From positions 124,001 to 188,000 of the forward strand of contig CALUPD010000001.1 in assembly GCA_944322605.1 (NCBI GenBank): a DNA stretch of 64,000 nucleotides, in the 5' to 3' direction. Position numbers and translations under genes: made by a program. The DNA is from an uncultured Bacteroidales bacterium (lineage in GTDB: Bacteria > Bacteroidota > Bacteroidia > Bacteroidales > UBA932). Shown here in pieces: positions 1-9,289 of the stretch (position 1 is its first letter; every line of letters starts with the position of its first letter). Below the pieces are notes generated by a model. The model saw only the letters and a program-made list of their open reading frames with translations. It was not told the origin of the DNA and made no database searches.

Positions 1-1
1 C

Positions 2-244
2 TTCCAGTCTCCGAATAATCACATACTCCTGACTTCGGCTCCGGCGCAGAGGACAGGAAGCGCGAGCGGCATGCTTGCGACCGCCCGCCTTGTCGGGCAG
101 ACCACCGGCACGGCCTTGGTCGCCCTGATGTTCCATCTGTTCGGAAACGACGCCCCTCATGAAGCCATGTTCCTTGCAGGAATCCTTACCATATGCGGGG
201 CTGCATGCTCGGTCTTGAGGCTTAGGACGGAAATGGTCGGCTGA
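2..244 (+). CDS. MFS drug exporter, C-terminal fragment
   Basis: The window opens inside a reading frame that runs to TGA at 242-244, giving about 80 residues of a C-terminus. It reads like the end of a DHA2-type major facilitator exporter: a FQSPNN start, then SGMLATARLVGQTTG, a stretch seen in the last third of EmrB/QacA-like 14-helix proteins, followed by two hydrophobic helices (ALVALMFHLF and AMFLAGILTICGAACSVL). The 5' part lies outside the window, so substrate and full length cannot be judged. It converges on the porin gene that ends at 491, with a 246-base gene-free interval between them. Confidence 0.75.
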   Translation, partial: FQSPNNHILLTSAPAQRTGSASGMLATARLVGQTTGTALVALMFHLFGNDAPHEAMFLAGILTICGAACSVLRLRTEMVG

Positions 245-490
245 CGGGGCATCCGCCCAAAAGACAAGAGACGGAGATGGCAGAAACAAGGAAAAGGAGG
301 CTCGCGCATGCCTCATTTTCTGCGTGCAGGTTTCGGCATGCAAGGCCGCGTGCCGTGCGTGCCGAAGCTGCGAGCGCGGAGGCAAGGTGACATTCCCGGG
401 CGTTCGCTTGCATGATGGCAGGATTGTTTTGACGGTCTGCCGCTTCGTTCAAAACGCATGTCAAAATGCGATTTTGCGATAGCCGGTCTT

Positions 491-1645
491 TCAAATGATG
501 TATTGCAGCCGGACTTGCGCAAGAAAAAGGTTTTTGCTGTAAAGGGGGGTGCAATGCCGTCCCGGCCATACGTAGCCGACATTGAATTTTATTCCGATAT
601 GACTGTCAATGTAGAAATTGACCCCTAAGGACAAGTCCGTTTCTTCCCCTCCGAATATTCCCGGGAGATGGTCGTCGAGATTGGTGTAATTCAGCCGCAC
701 GGCCAGTTCCAAGGCTCTTTCTTCCGCAGGACGTTCCGGTATGCCGTAATCCATGTCATAACCGAATCCTTTTCCCTTGACAAGCAGGCAGGCCTGCACG
801 TATCCGCCGTGCGGCCTATAGCATTTTCCTCCGGCGAGGCGGTTTATTCGGTTCAGATAGTATTCGGCCTGGATCATCCATTTTTCCGACATGTAAAGGA
901 ATTCCAGCGCGCCTTTCAATTGGCTGCCGCAGTCCGGGATTTCTGCTTCGAGCAGAGGCCGGGCGAACATGGAAGTGATTCCTGTGCTGCTGATTTTCCT
1001 TGATGCTGCATTTTCGGGCATGCCTTCTCCCTTGCGCAGCTCCCTGCTCCGGTATGAAAAAGCCGCTCCGGCATGCAGTAGCTTGCGGCCTGCCGATTTT
1101 CTCCACGCGGCTCTCGATGTGGATACGATGATATTTTTCTTTTCGTTTCCGAGGTTGTTTATGTCGTTGCATGTGTAAAGCCCGGTGGCAAGATACCAGC
1201 CTCCCGTGCGGTAATGAATGGCCGCGCCCAATTTGCGCCCGTCTGTGAATGCAAGGACCGATGCCGCCGACTGGTGGAAACGCAGGTCGGCCGTGCTGAT
1301 GAGCATGTCCATGGAAAACGGCTCGTAAGCGTTTCCTACGGACAGGATGCAATTCCCGAGACGGAAATTCATCAGAAGGTCTTTTATTTTCACTTTTCCG
1401 TCCCCGTATCCTAAGTCGGCTTTTATTTCATATGTTTTATAGGACGCTTTTATTCCTATCCTGAAATCTTCCAGTCTGAAATATGCTTTCGGCCCGTTTC
1501 CTTCATAGCCTGAGACGGTCATGTCAGCCAAAGCCCTTGAACGCAGTACGATTTCAGGACCGTCCTTGCCGGCTGCCTGCATTGCCGTTATGGAAAAAAG
1601 CAAGGCGATGAAGGCAGCCGGCGGTCCTGCAAGTCTTTTAGGCAT
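491..1645 (-). CDS. OprO/OprP-like phosphate/phosphonate porin
   Basis: A 384-residue protein with an N-terminal signal peptide (positively charged start, hydrophobic core to about residue 24) and alternating amphipathic beta strands to the end. The C-terminus ends in an aromatic/hydrophobic strand (AQVRLQYII), as expected for an outer-membrane beta barrel. The pattern [29 protein letters not shown] and the following FEPFSMDM-like stretch resemble the phosphate-selective porin O/P family. The start overlaps the phnW stop by 8 bases, so it is the last gene of the four-gene leftward phosphonate operon. That context suggests passage of 2-aminoethylphosphonate or other phosphorus compounds across the outer membrane; this is inference, since porin selectivity is not readable from sequence. 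Confidence 0.7.
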   Translation of the reverse strand: MPKRLAGPPAAFIALLFSITAMQAAGKDGPEIVLRSRALADMTVSGYEGNGPKAYFRLEDFRIGIKASYKTYEIKADLGYGDGKVKIKDLLMNFRLGNCILSVGNAYEPFSMDMLISTADLRFHQSAASVLAFTDGRKLGAAIHYRTGGWYLATGLYTCNDINNLGNEKKNIIVSTSRAAWRKSAGRKLLHAGAAFSYRSRELRKGEGMPENAASRKISSTGITSMFARPLLEAEIPDCGSQLKGALEFLYMSEKWMIQAEYYLNRINRLAGGKCYRPHGGYVQACLLVKGKGFGYDMDYGIPERPAEERALELAVRLNYTNLDDHLPGIFGGEETDLSLGVNFYIDSHIGIKFNVGYVWPGRHCTPLYSKNLFLAQVRLQYII

Positions 1646-2729
1646 GGAATATTTCCCTTATGGCTTCCGTGAGGCGCGTGAAGTCTTCAGGACGGACATC
1701 CCCGATGTTGCCTATGCGGAACGTGTCGGCCTGCGATATTTTTCCCGGATATATCACGAATCCCTTCGATTTCAGCTTCAGATAGAAATCCTTGAAGTCG
1801 AAATCCTTTGCAGGGTAAAGGAAGGATGTGATTATAGGGGACTGGATGCTGTCGTCCAAAAGCGTTTCGAACCCGAGGCTTCGCATTCCTTTGACGAGGG
1901 TGTCGTGGTTTTCGCGGTAACGCGTGTTACGTGCCTGTATTCCTCCTTCTTCTTCAAGTTCGGCAAGAGCCTGCATGAATGCCCTTACTACATGGGTGGG
2001 CGAGGTGAATCTCCATTTGCCATGTCCTTTTTCCATGGTTTCCCATTGGTCGAAAAGGTCGAGGGACAGGGATCTTGAGACTCCCTTGCATTTTTCCATG
2101 AGCGAGCGGCGGGCGATTACAAGTCCGAACCCCGGAACTCCCTGCACGCATTTGTTGGAACTGCTGATCATGAAGTCTATTCCGAGCGCGTGCATGTCGA
2201 AAGGCACTCCGGCGAAACTGCTCATCGCGTCCACGATCAATGTTTTTCCATGTTTCTTTACGGTCCCGGCTATTTCTTCGAGCGGATTCAGTATTCCTGT
2301 TGTCGTTTCGCAGTGCACGACGGACACATGGGTCGTTTCTGGATAGCTTGAAAGGTATTTGTCTATTTTTTCAGGCTCCGGCTGGGCAGTTTCGCTGAAT
2401 TCCATCATTTCGTAGTTCAGCCCGTAATAAGAAGATATGGCTCCCATCCTTTTTCCGTAAGCCCCGTTGGCGATTATGAGCAGCCTGTCTTCCGGCCTTA
2501 CGACCGAGCCGAGGACCGATTCCACGCTGAATGTCCCGCTGCCTTGCATCAGGATTGCAGTGTATTCTTCAGGACGGCTTGTTGCAAGCGCGGTCAGCTT
2601 TTTCCGTATTTCTTCGACGATTCCTTTGTTGTAGTCATCGTCCCATGTACACCAGTCGCTCATCATTGCTTGTTTTACTGTTTCCGATGTGGTAAGCGGT
2701 CCTGGAGTCAATAATAAATAAGGTCTCAT
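1638..2729 (-). CDS. phnW: 2-aminoethylphosphonate--pyruvate transaminase
   Basis: A 363-residue fold-type I aminotransferase. PhnW moves the amino group of 2-aminoethylphosphonate to pyruvate, giving phosphonoacetaldehyde and alanine. The start [11 protein letters not shown] matches the PhnW/serine-glyoxylate aminotransferase family, Asp167 in VDAMSSFAG should contact the PLP ring nitrogen, and Lys193 in [11 protein letters not shown] is the expected Schiff-base lysine. Length is normal for PhnW (about 360-370). It lies 51 bases downstream of phnX on the same strand and overlaps the porin start, which makes the substrate assignment much safer than homology alone. Cytoplasmic. Confidence 0.93.
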   Translation of the reverse strand: MRPYLLLTPGPLTTSETVKQAMMSDWCTWDDDYNKGIVEEIRKKLTALATSRPEEYTAILMQGSGTFSVESVLGSVVRPEDRLLIIANGAYGKRMGAISSYYGLNYEMMEFSETAQPEPEKIDKYLSSYPETTHVSVVHCETTTGILNPLEEIAGTVKKHGKTLIVDAMSSFAGVPFDMHALGIDFMISSSNKCVQGVPGFGLVIARRSLMEKCKGVSRSLSLDLFDQWETMEKGHGKWRFTSPTHVVRAFMQALAELEEEGGIQARNTRYRENHDTLVKGMRSLGFETLLDDSIQSPIITSFLYPAKDFDFKDFYLKLKSKGFVIYPGKISQADTFRIGNIGDVRPEDFTRLTEAIREIFHA

Positions 2730-2780
2730 GTCAATTTCTGTTTTTAATTTTATTCAGTGCAAATTGCGGATTTACGCATT

Positions 2781-3575
2781 TTATTCGTTGGACATCCTTT
2801 GGTTTATGCTGTCGATCAAGCCCGGAAGTTCCGTTATGGAGTCTACCACGTAATCGGCTCCTGCCGCGTACATCCTGTTCCTCACGGCTGTCATGCGTGT
2901 CTTGAGTTCGGGAAGCGGCATCGACCCGGCCTCTTCCTGTGTCAGTGCGAGCTCGTTGCTTCCGATAATTACTCCTATTGTCCATACCCCTGCATTTACG
3001 CCTTCGCGTATGTCTGCAATGGTATCGCCGTATTTGATCACGGAAAAACGCGATTTTACGGCGAGGTCGCACATGTTCCTGTAAATCATGTAAGGCGCAG
3101 GCCTTCCTGAGGGCAGGTTGTCGGAAGTCACGCAGTTGTCGATGACATATCCTTTTTTGGCGGCGGCAGGAATTACGGTCTCCATCATTTTTCCCGTATA
3201 GCCTGTCGTCGAGCCGACTTTTATTCCGGCTTTGCGGAGATTCCCTATCGTTTCCACGACTCCGGGTATTGGTTCGGAATATTTTTCAAGCGATGCGAAC
3301 AATGTCCTTTGGAACGACTCGTACCTTTGAGCCACGTCTTTTTCGTCAGGGTCTTTCCCGTATTTGCTGCGGAATGATTCCCTGACTTCCGGAACGTTGA
3401 ACAACGCCCGGATTTCTTCTATTTTCGTAAGGCCCATGTGCGAACGTATGTCGTTCACGGTCACCGGCATTCCTATTTCGCTGAAGCTTTCCATGAAAGC
3501 AGCCACGGGGGCGAAGCATCCGTAATCCACCGATGTTCCTGCCCAGTCCATGATGATGCATTCTATCTTTTTCAT
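2781..3575 (-). CDS. phnX: phosphonoacetaldehyde hydrolase
   Basis: A 264-residue HAD-superfamily phosphonatase. It cleaves the C-P bond of phosphonoacetaldehyde to acetaldehyde and inorganic phosphate. The N-terminal motif MDWAGT carries the nucleophile Asp10 and Ala12, the signature that distinguishes PhnX from ordinary HAD phosphatases (DxD). Lys51 in MGLTKIEEIRAL is the cap-domain lysine that forms the Schiff base with the aldehyde. Motif II (STTGYTG) and the acidic C-terminal motif (KYGDTIADIREG) are present. It sits between the DUF5690 gene and phnW, so AEP breakdown is complete with these two enzymes. Confidence 0.94.
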   Translation of the reverse strand: MKKIECIIMDWAGTSVDYGCFAPVAAFMESFSEIGMPVTVNDIRSHMGLTKIEEIRALFNVPEVRESFRSKYGKDPDEKDVAQRYESFQRTLFASLEKYSEPIPGVVETIGNLRKAGIKVGSTTGYTGKMMETVIPAAAKKGYVIDNCVTSDNLPSGRPAPYMIYRNMCDLAVKSRFSVIKYGDTIADIREGVNAGVWTIGVIIGSNELALTQEEAGSMPLPELKTRMTAVRNRMYAAGADYVVDSITELPGLIDSINQRMSNE

Positions 3576-3631
3576 TTTATCTATGTTTTATGATTATGAT
3601 CGTTGGAATTTTGTTTATATCGCGTTTGTTT

Positions 3632-5044
3632 TCAAAAGCATGTCGTCTTCCATGGAACCGATGCCGTTCCTGTCTCCCAAACAGGATTTTTGCCCGGGCC
3701 TGTCTTGCGTTTTTCCCTGATTATGTAAATCATGGAGCCTATGAAGGCCATGCAGCATGCGGTCCCTATGCAGGTGCTCATCCCGTTATAGAATGTGAGC
3801 CAGTCGATTCCGGTAGCGTGCAGTTCCTTGAACAGCAGCAGGGCCAATGTGCCGGCGTATCCGAAAAAATCTATCGTTACAATGAAAAATCCTACGTTCC
3901 CTTTTATGCGGAAGCATGCGATGAACCTTTCGAAAAATATGGTCTGGAAGCTCAGGTATGCGATGTCGAGGCATACGCTTTGGAGCAGAAGCCATATTCC
4001 GGCCGGAAGCGCGAGGCTGTGGTAATTAGCCCCGATAAGGGCGAGAACGCACATTCCCGCTGTCGAAAGGGCAAGCAGGGAGCAAAGGACCTTCGCGTGG
4101 TTGTTGGAAAATGCCAGTATTGCGAATATTCCAAGCATCAACAATGTCGCTATGCTGTCTGTTTGCGCGAATACCCATGACGATACCGTATCTACATCGA
4201 TTATCCTGACGATGAAGTCTTCCTTTATGTCGCGCTGGACCGTAAGGAGCAGGTTCGCGGCGAATAGCATCGTCAACAGGGGCATGAACCTTTTGAACAG
4301 TTCCATCCTTCCTCGCTTGTCGAGGGAGACCCTTTCCGAGCGTGACGCCATGTCCGATGCCGTAGGCTTCGGCAGCCTTGTCAGTATCCATCCCGCAAGG
4401 CATAGCAGCGGGAATGCGACGGCCCCTATGAGGGCCGGCATCCAGAATTCGCTTACGTGCAGTTCGTTTATGGTGTAAAGCCCTAAGGATTTAGCGATTC
4501 CTGAACTTAGGGCCATGCTTGTTCCCATTATGCTGGCAAGCATGTCCGTCGTGCGCCGTCCTTCAAGAAAACTGAAAATCACTCCCCACATGCACCCTAA
4601 TGACAATCCGTTGAAAAACAGCGCGGCTATATTGTACGGCAGCGGAAGGATTCCGAATGCGATCAGGGATATTTCGGACATTGCGGCGGATCCTATTATG
4701 AATTTAAGCCTTCCTTCGGGCTTAAGTTCGGATATGAATTTTATTCCGAGCAGTTTGGATGCCGCGTATCCTATGAGCTGGATTATGCTTACGGCGACCT
4801 TGTAGTCCATTCCCCATGCCGTGAGGCCTTCGAATTCCGCAGCGGTGAACGGTTTTCTCAATGCGTACACCAAGGAGTAGGACAGCAGCGCGGTTCCTCC
4901 TGCCCATAGTATGAACAGCCAGTCCGGCAAGGTGCGCTTGCCGGCGGCTTGGTTTGCCCTTTCTGCGGGCGGATTCGGATTAATAGATGCCGTGCATGCG
5001 TTTATGCCATGGCTCGTTTCTGTTTTATGGAAAATATCGCGCAT
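3632..5044 (-). CDS. DUF5690 membrane protein, candidate AEP transporter
   Basis: A 470-residue polytopic membrane protein of the DUF5690 type with about 11-12 hydrophobic segments starting near residue 42. Residues 60-66 (YALRKPF) in the first helix resemble the conserved YxxRKxF of organophosphate:phosphate antiporters such as GlpT and UhpT, so an MFS/OPA-like fold is plausible. It is the first gene of the operon, 56 bases upstream of phnX. No other inner-membrane carrier is encoded in the cassette. I therefore infer import of 2-aminoethylphosphonate or a related phosphonate, possibly in exchange for phosphate. Transport itself is not shown by the sequence. The C-terminal tail (residues 445-470) is Lys/Thr-rich and cytoplasmic by charge. 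Confidence 0.7.
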   Translation of the reverse strand: MRDIFHKTETSHGINACTASINPNPPAERANQAAGKRTLPDWLFILWAGGTALLSYSLVYALRKPFTAAEFEGLTAWGMDYKVAVSIIQLIGYAASKLLGIKFISELKPEGRLKFIIGSAAMSEISLIAFGILPLPYNIAALFFNGLSLGCMWGVIFSFLEGRRTTDMLASIMGTSMALSSGIAKSLGLYTINELHVSEFWMPALIGAVAFPLLCLAGWILTRLPKPTASDMASRSERVSLDKRGRMELFKRFMPLLTMLFAANLLLTVQRDIKEDFIVRIIDVDTVSSWVFAQTDSIATLLMLGIFAILAFSNNHAKVLCSLLALSTAGMCVLALIGANYHSLALPAGIWLLLQSVCLDIAYLSFQTIFFERFIACFRIKGNVGFFIVTIDFFGYAGTLALLLFKELHATGIDWLTFYNGMSTCIGTACCMAFIGSMIYIIREKRKTGPGKNPVWETGTASVPWKTTCF

Positions 5045-5070
5045 AGTCGTTTTCTTTTTCGATTACGGCG

Positions 5071-5078
5071 CAAATATA
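5071..5078 (-). promoter_or_regulatory. Bacteroidota -7 box for the phosphonate operon
   Basis: Read on the minus strand this is TATATTTG, a perfect match to the Bacteroidota sigma-ABfr -7 consensus TAnnTTTG. It lies 27-34 bases upstream of the DUF5690 start codon. No clear -33 TTTG at the usual spacing was found. Confidence 0.5.
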
Positions 5079-5308
5079 TTTTCGCCTTTTCCGGCGAAAA
5101 ATGAATTTTGATTTGGAAATTTTTAATAAATATTCATAAACCAAAGCGTTACAGAAATGAAATGCGGATTAACAAAAACGCAACAGTTTTGTAACTCCGT
5201 TATGGAATGGCGGCATGATTTATTCATTAATTTTACTTTCCGGTTTAACAGGCCATGCGTTTGCAATGCCTTTTGGCTCAGGCGCCGGCTTTTCAGAAGT
5301 TTTTCCAT

Positions 5309-6220
5309 ATGAAAGAATTGAAGCAGATATATGATCGGATTTCGTTTTTAAGGAACAGCGGAGTGAAGATGAAAGACATAGCGGAGGCGATCGGCTTTTC
5401 GCCGAGCATGCTGTCTTCAATCTATTCGACAGTGCTGCCTTCGTATTTCAAGAATGTCTCGATGGGAGAGAATGAGGAAGAAGCCCTCGATCATGCCCTT
5501 GTGTGGGTCAATAACGTGTCCAAGAAGAAATTGGTCTCCGCTCTGCCGTCCATCATGAGCACGTTGGCGGCCATGGATGACGGCAGGGGATTCGGCATGG
5601 GGGCGGATGCCGGGAATTCATTCTTGTCCGCCGTGGGACACGGGATGGCGGAAGCCGTCAGGTTAGTTTCGCCTTTTTGCGGGGCTTATATGAGTTACAG
5701 CATTTCTTCAAATTGCGCAAAAATGAAGATGGAGCCTTATCTTATATCCTTGTCGGAAGACGGAACATATGCGGAAGCCTTGCATAAAAGCGCTTACGGC
5801 GTAGTCCATCGCGGTACTGTCATGATGAACGGGATGAGCCATATTTACATATGCTTCAACGAGAATCCGGGAATGCAGCTTTCCCTGTTTTACATATGCC
5901 TGAAAATCCCGATGTATGACAATCCCCCATTTTTGCGCGGGCTCTACATGTGCCTTGACTATAATTCGAATCCTGTTGCAAGAAGGATACTGCTTGTGAA
6001 AATGCAAGGCGGGGACGCGGCCGGGCTTTTCAAGGACATGCACGGCGGAATGAAGGAGGGCGGGGAGCTTGACGGCATCGAACGCAAGTACTACGAGTAT
6101 GCATGCATGGAGAATGACAGCCTGAGGCTTTGCAACATCCCTTCCCCGCAGATGACTGCTGACGACCTTGCTGCCGAAAAGGAAATGCTTGAATCAGGCC
6201 GCATAAAATTTGGATGCTAA
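5309..6220 (+). CDS. HTH-domain protein, possible regulator
   Basis: A 303-residue protein if begun at the ATG at 5309 (MKELKQIYDRIS); an in-frame ATG at 5255 would add 18 residues without conserved look. Residues 1-45 form a helix-turn-helix of XRE style (NSGVKMKDIAEAIGFSPSMLS). The remaining ~250 residues are a soluble domain with several aromatic/Met-rich strands (YLISLSEDGTYAEAL, IYICFNENPGMQLSLFYICLKIPMY) that I do not recognise. It is transcribed away from the phosphonate operon across a 264-base interval, the usual place for a regulator, and precedes a MATE exporter by 25 bases. A regulatory role in either direction is inference. Confidence 0.6.
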   Translation: MKELKQIYDRISFLRNSGVKMKDIAEAIGFSPSMLSSIYSTVLPSYFKNVSMGENEEEALDHALVWVNNVSKKKLVSALPSIMSTLAAMDDGRGFGMGADAGNSFLSAVGHGMAEAVRLVSPFCGAYMSYSISSNCAKMKMEPYLISLSEDGTYAEALHKSAYGVVHRGTVMMNGMSHIYICFNENPGMQLSLFYICLKIPMYDNPPFLRGLYMCLDYNSNPVARRILLVKMQGGDAAGLFKDMHGGMKEGGELDGIERKYYEYACMENDSLRLCNIPSPQMTADDLAAEKEMLESGRIKFGC

Positions 6221-6245
6221 AATCTTTTGGCCCACATTTGCGGCC

Positions 6246-7607
6246 ATGAAAGAAGATGCTATAGATTTCGGAAAGGTAAAGGTTTCCTCTTTGTTCAGGA
6301 AATTGTTTTTCCCGACTTTGCTCGGGATGCTCGGCATGTCGGCGATGACTGCGATAGACGGCATTTTTGTCGGACATAGCGTTGGAAGCGACGGGATAGC
6401 GGCTATCAATATAGTTTGCCCGATGCTCATGCTTCTTACCGGCATCGGACTCATGATAGGCACGGGATGTTCCGTGGTATCGTCCATACATCTGTCCCGG
6501 GGCAGGTTGAAGGTGGCCAGGCTGAATGTCACGCAGGCGGTAGTATTCGTGTCGGCAGTGGCGGTTCTTGTCGTTTCCCTGATGTTATGTTTTCCTGAAA
6601 GGACGGCAAGGCTTTTGGGATCTTCGGAATATCTTCTTCCTATGGTGAAGGAGTATATGGTATGGTATGTCCCTTCATGGATTTTCATGATGTGGACCGC
6701 TGTGGCTCTTTTTATAATAAGGCTGGACGGCTCTCCTAAGATTGCAATGGCATGCAGCCTTGTTTCAGCGGTTCTGAATATTTTCTTGGACTGGCTTTTC
6801 ATGTTCCCTTTCGGTTGGGGGCTTATGGGAGCGGCTTTCGCGACATCGATAGCTACTGCCGCAGGAGGGATTATGGCCATATCTTATCTTTTGTTCTTTG
6901 CTAAGGATTTGAGGATGTATCCGTTGAAAACGAGCGCGAAAAGCATAAGGCTTTCAATCAGGAACATAGGTTACCAGTGCCGTGTCGGGTCTTCGGCTTT
7001 GCTTGCCGAGGCTACGATGGCAGTGCTGATGTTTGCCGGCAATATAGTGTTCATGCGTTATCTTTCCGACGACGGGGTGGGCGCGTTCGGCATAGCGTGC
7101 TATTATATGCCTTTCATTTTCATGGTCGGCAATGCCATAGCCCAGTCCGCGCAGCCTATAATCAGCTATAATTTCGGCCTCGGGGACACAGGAAGGATAC
7201 GCGAGGCGGAATCCGTGGCGATAAAGACGGCTTTGTTGTGCGGGCTTGCGGTGACATTCGTATTCATAGGCTTGCCGGAGATTCTGGTCGGCCTTTTCGT
7301 GGATTTGCGGACGGATGCGGCCTGCATAGCGGTTTCGGGATTTCCTTATTTCGCCTTGGGATTTGTATTCTTTATTTTCAATATTACGGCTGTCGGCTAT
7401 TTCCAAAGCGTGGAAAGGGTTCTTCCGGCTACTTTGTTCGCTCTTTTGCGCGGAGTCGTTTTTCTTGTCCCGAGTTTTATCATTATGCCGTCGGTCGCAG
7501 GCACATGCGGGATATGGCTGTCCATGCCGGTGGCCGAGTTGCTGACATCGTTGTCCATAGCCGTTTTCTATTTTGCCGGCAGGCATGCGAAGCATGGCGG
7601 CAGGTAA
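6246..7607 (+). CDS. MATE family multidrug/Na+ exporter
   Basis: About 453 residues from the ATG at 6246 (MKEDAIDFGKVKVS); the ATG at 6210 would overlap the previous gene by 11 bases. Twelve hydrophobic segments in two halves of six. LFRKLFFPTLLGMLGMSAMTAIDGIFVGH is the classic MATE first helix, and the second half begins near GSSALLAEATMAVLMFAGN. The family exports cationic drugs or metabolites using Na+ or H+ gradients across the inner membrane; it resembles the MepA-like subgroup common in Bacteroidales. It follows the HTH gene closely and may be co-transcribed. A convergent terminator hairpin lies just after the stop codon. Confidence 0.9.
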   Translation: MKEDAIDFGKVKVSSLFRKLFFPTLLGMLGMSAMTAIDGIFVGHSVGSDGIAAINIVCPMLMLLTGIGLMIGTGCSVVSSIHLSRGRLKVARLNVTQAVVFVSAVAVLVVSLMLCFPERTARLLGSSEYLLPMVKEYMVWYVPSWIFMMWTAVALFIIRLDGSPKIAMACSLVSAVLNIFLDWLFMFPFGWGLMGAAFATSIATAAGGIMAISYLLFFAKDLRMYPLKTSAKSIRLSIRNIGYQCRVGSSALLAEATMAVLMFAGNIVFMRYLSDDGVGAFGIACYYMPFIFMVGNAIAQSAQPIISYNFGLGDTGRIREAESVAIKTALLCGLAVTFVFIGLPEILVGLFVDLRTDAACIAVSGFPYFALGFVFFIFNITAVGYFQSVERVLPATLFALLRGVVFLVPSFIIMPSVAGTCGIWLSMPVAELLTSLSIAVFYFAGRHAKHGGR

Positions 7608-7611
7608 TGAA

Positions 7612-7640
7612 AAAGGATCCGCCAATCAGGCGAACCCTTT
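7612..7640. terminator. Convergent terminator hairpin
   Basis: Arms AAAGGATCCGCC and GGCGAACCCTTT pair around a 5-base loop. On the minus strand the two imperfect positions become G-U wobbles and the stem is followed by TTTTT, so it suits the lipoprotein gene arriving from the right; it starts five bases after the MATE stop and may serve both strands. The rest of 7641-7804 shows nothing recognisable. Confidence 0.55.
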
Positions 7641-7804
7641 CTTGCTGCGGATATTGACCGGATTATGTGAAGAAAGCACATTGAGAACACCAGACCCCAT
7701 GGCTTTTCTTGCTGTGAATATGGTCCGTATTATCCGTGTTTACGAGCCCTTGAGGCTTGTCCATGCTGATAATCCAGTCGTCGGATGGCGTTTTCGGCCT
7801 TCGA

Positions 7805-9136
7805 TTATTCGAATACCCAAATTCCCGGAACCATGAACGTTACCCCGAATCCTTCGCTGACGGTATAATATCCTCCCCATACTTTTCCGTTGTCGGATAC
7901 GGACAATACGATGTAAGGGTATTTGAATCCCTCGGCAGTGCTGTCTTCGGATACATAGCGGTCGATATAATCTGCATAGTACAGTACTTCTCCTTCAGGA
8001 GTCATGAGCTTTCCCTGTCCGTAAACAGTTCCGTCATATCCTATGAAAGATGGCATGTTTACAGGAATTTCGGTAAGAGTTCCGCTTGGAATGTCGTACA
8101 TGAAATTGCTGGAAACGCTTTGTCCGTCTACCATGAAATATCCGACTGCTTTCGTGCCGTCCTTGCTTACCGAGGTAGCTTCTCCGAAATAGAACCATTC
8201 AGCTTCAGGGGATTCTCCGTAGATTCTTATCAGGTTGCCGTTTGCATAGACTGCCGGAGATACCATGCCGTTCCCCCATTCTGTCTTTCCGGCGATTACG
8301 GTGCCGTCTTCCGACATGCCGAGTGCCATCATGGTGTACTGTCCTACATTTTCACGCGGCAGGTTTTCGAGTTCCGGCTGCATCACGTAGTCTATCCACA
8401 CGGCAAGCGAAGGAATAGGTATGCTTTTTTCAGGAAGCTGTTCCATTATCGAGCCTACTACCACATGCCCGTCGTCGGAGATGAATACAGGAGATCCTTC
8501 ATCAGGAAAGGCTTCCCATACTCCGTCGGAATAATAGCCGCTGCCGCCTACTACAAGGCCGTTGTTCGAAACGTCCTTCGCATGGCATTCAGAAGAAGAA
8601 CCGTCGTTGAGGTCGGTGAATTCCCTTGTTTCATAGCTCCAAAGCATTGCCTGGTGTCCCATGTCTTCATCTACCGCTACCGCCCATTTGCCGTTTCCGG
8701 ACACTGCCGTCACGCGCGAGTTGATCATGCCTATCGATGCCTGTTCTGCCTCGGTAAGGCTGTAAAAAGTCACATGGGTCGGTTCTACAGGGGAAAACTG
8801 CTGAATCCTGATTTCTTCTTCAATGCCGTCCGCATTGACAGTCAAGGCCGCTTCGCGGGAATTTTCTCCAATCCATACCTCGGCCGTCACTTCTATTTTG
8901 GCGTTGCCCGTCCCGCTTTCAGGAACTACCGTGTACCATGTCTGCCCGTCCGTAGTGATGTTCCATTGCGTGTCGGAACCCGTTTCGACTATGAAGCTCT
9001 TGGTTTCCCCGTCGGCCGAGAATTCAAGCCTGTTTTCTGAAACATTCAAAAAACTCTTTTCTCCTTCATCCGTCTTGCAGGAGAACATCGCCAGCAGGGC
9101 TGCGCCTGTGGCGAATGCCGTAATCAATTTTTTCAT
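7805..9136 (-). CDS. BACON-domain lipoprotein with VSxDG beta repeats (copy 1)
   Basis: A 443-residue surface or periplasmic lipoprotein. Signal peptide with lipobox LAMFSC (Cys20). Residues ~30-115 form a BACON domain (FLNVSENRLEFSADG through EEEIRIQQ), a domain often linked to carbohydrate or mucin binding in Bacteroidota. The rest holds about six short repeats of the form S-x-D/N-G-x-x-V-x-G (AVSGNGKWAVAV, DVSNNGLVVGGSG, ISDDGHVVVGS, GMSEDGTVIAGKT, SVSKDGTKAVGYF, SVSDNGKVWGGYY), resembling HAF-type extracellular repeats or beta-propeller blades. No catalytic residues recognised. It is a tandem paralogue of the gene ending at 9290, with which it shares most of its sequence and its upstream leader. 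Confidence 0.75.
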   Translation of the reverse strand: MKKLITAFATGAALLAMFSCKTDEGEKSFLNVSENRLEFSADGETKSFIVETGSDTQWNITTDGQTWYTVVPESGTGNAKIEVTAEVWIGENSREAALTVNADGIEEEIRIQQFSPVEPTHVTFYSLTEAEQASIGMINSRVTAVSGNGKWAVAVDEDMGHQAMLWSYETREFTDLNDGSSSECHAKDVSNNGLVVGGSGYYSDGVWEAFPDEGSPVFISDDGHVVVGSIMEQLPEKSIPIPSLAVWIDYVMQPELENLPRENVGQYTMMALGMSEDGTVIAGKTEWGNGMVSPAVYANGNLIRIYGESPEAEWFYFGEATSVSKDGTKAVGYFMVDGQSVSSNFMYDIPSGTLTEIPVNMPSFIGYDGTVYGQGKLMTPEGEVLYYADYIDRYVSEDSTAEGFKYPYIVLSVSDNGKVWGGYYTVSEGFGVTFMVPGIWVFE

Positions 9137-9225
9137 ATGACAATAATTTAATAAGTAGTTTATGACTATAAAGATAAATAATTATTATCAAATATCAAAT
9201 TTAATCGCACCTCTGCCGGATAAGT

Positions 9226-9265
9226 AATAAAAAAAACATTGCTGCAATTTCAGCAGCAATGTTTT
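9226..9265 (-). terminator. Rho-independent terminator of the copy 2 lipoprotein gene
   Basis: A perfect 12-base-pair stem (AAAACATTGCTG at 9233-9244 with its complement at 9254-9265) and 9-base loop. Read leftward it is followed by a run of T residues. It lies 25 bases past the stop of the gene that ends at 9290. Confidence 0.85.
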
Positions 9266-9289
9266 GTCGAATCGGTTTATGCGTATTTT

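Noticed and set aside
7757-9040. A 427-residue open frame on the plus strand across the copy 1 lipoprotein gene
   Set aside because: It is antisense to a well-supported lipoprotein with signal peptide and BACON domain; the translation has no domain and reflects codon-position mirroring.
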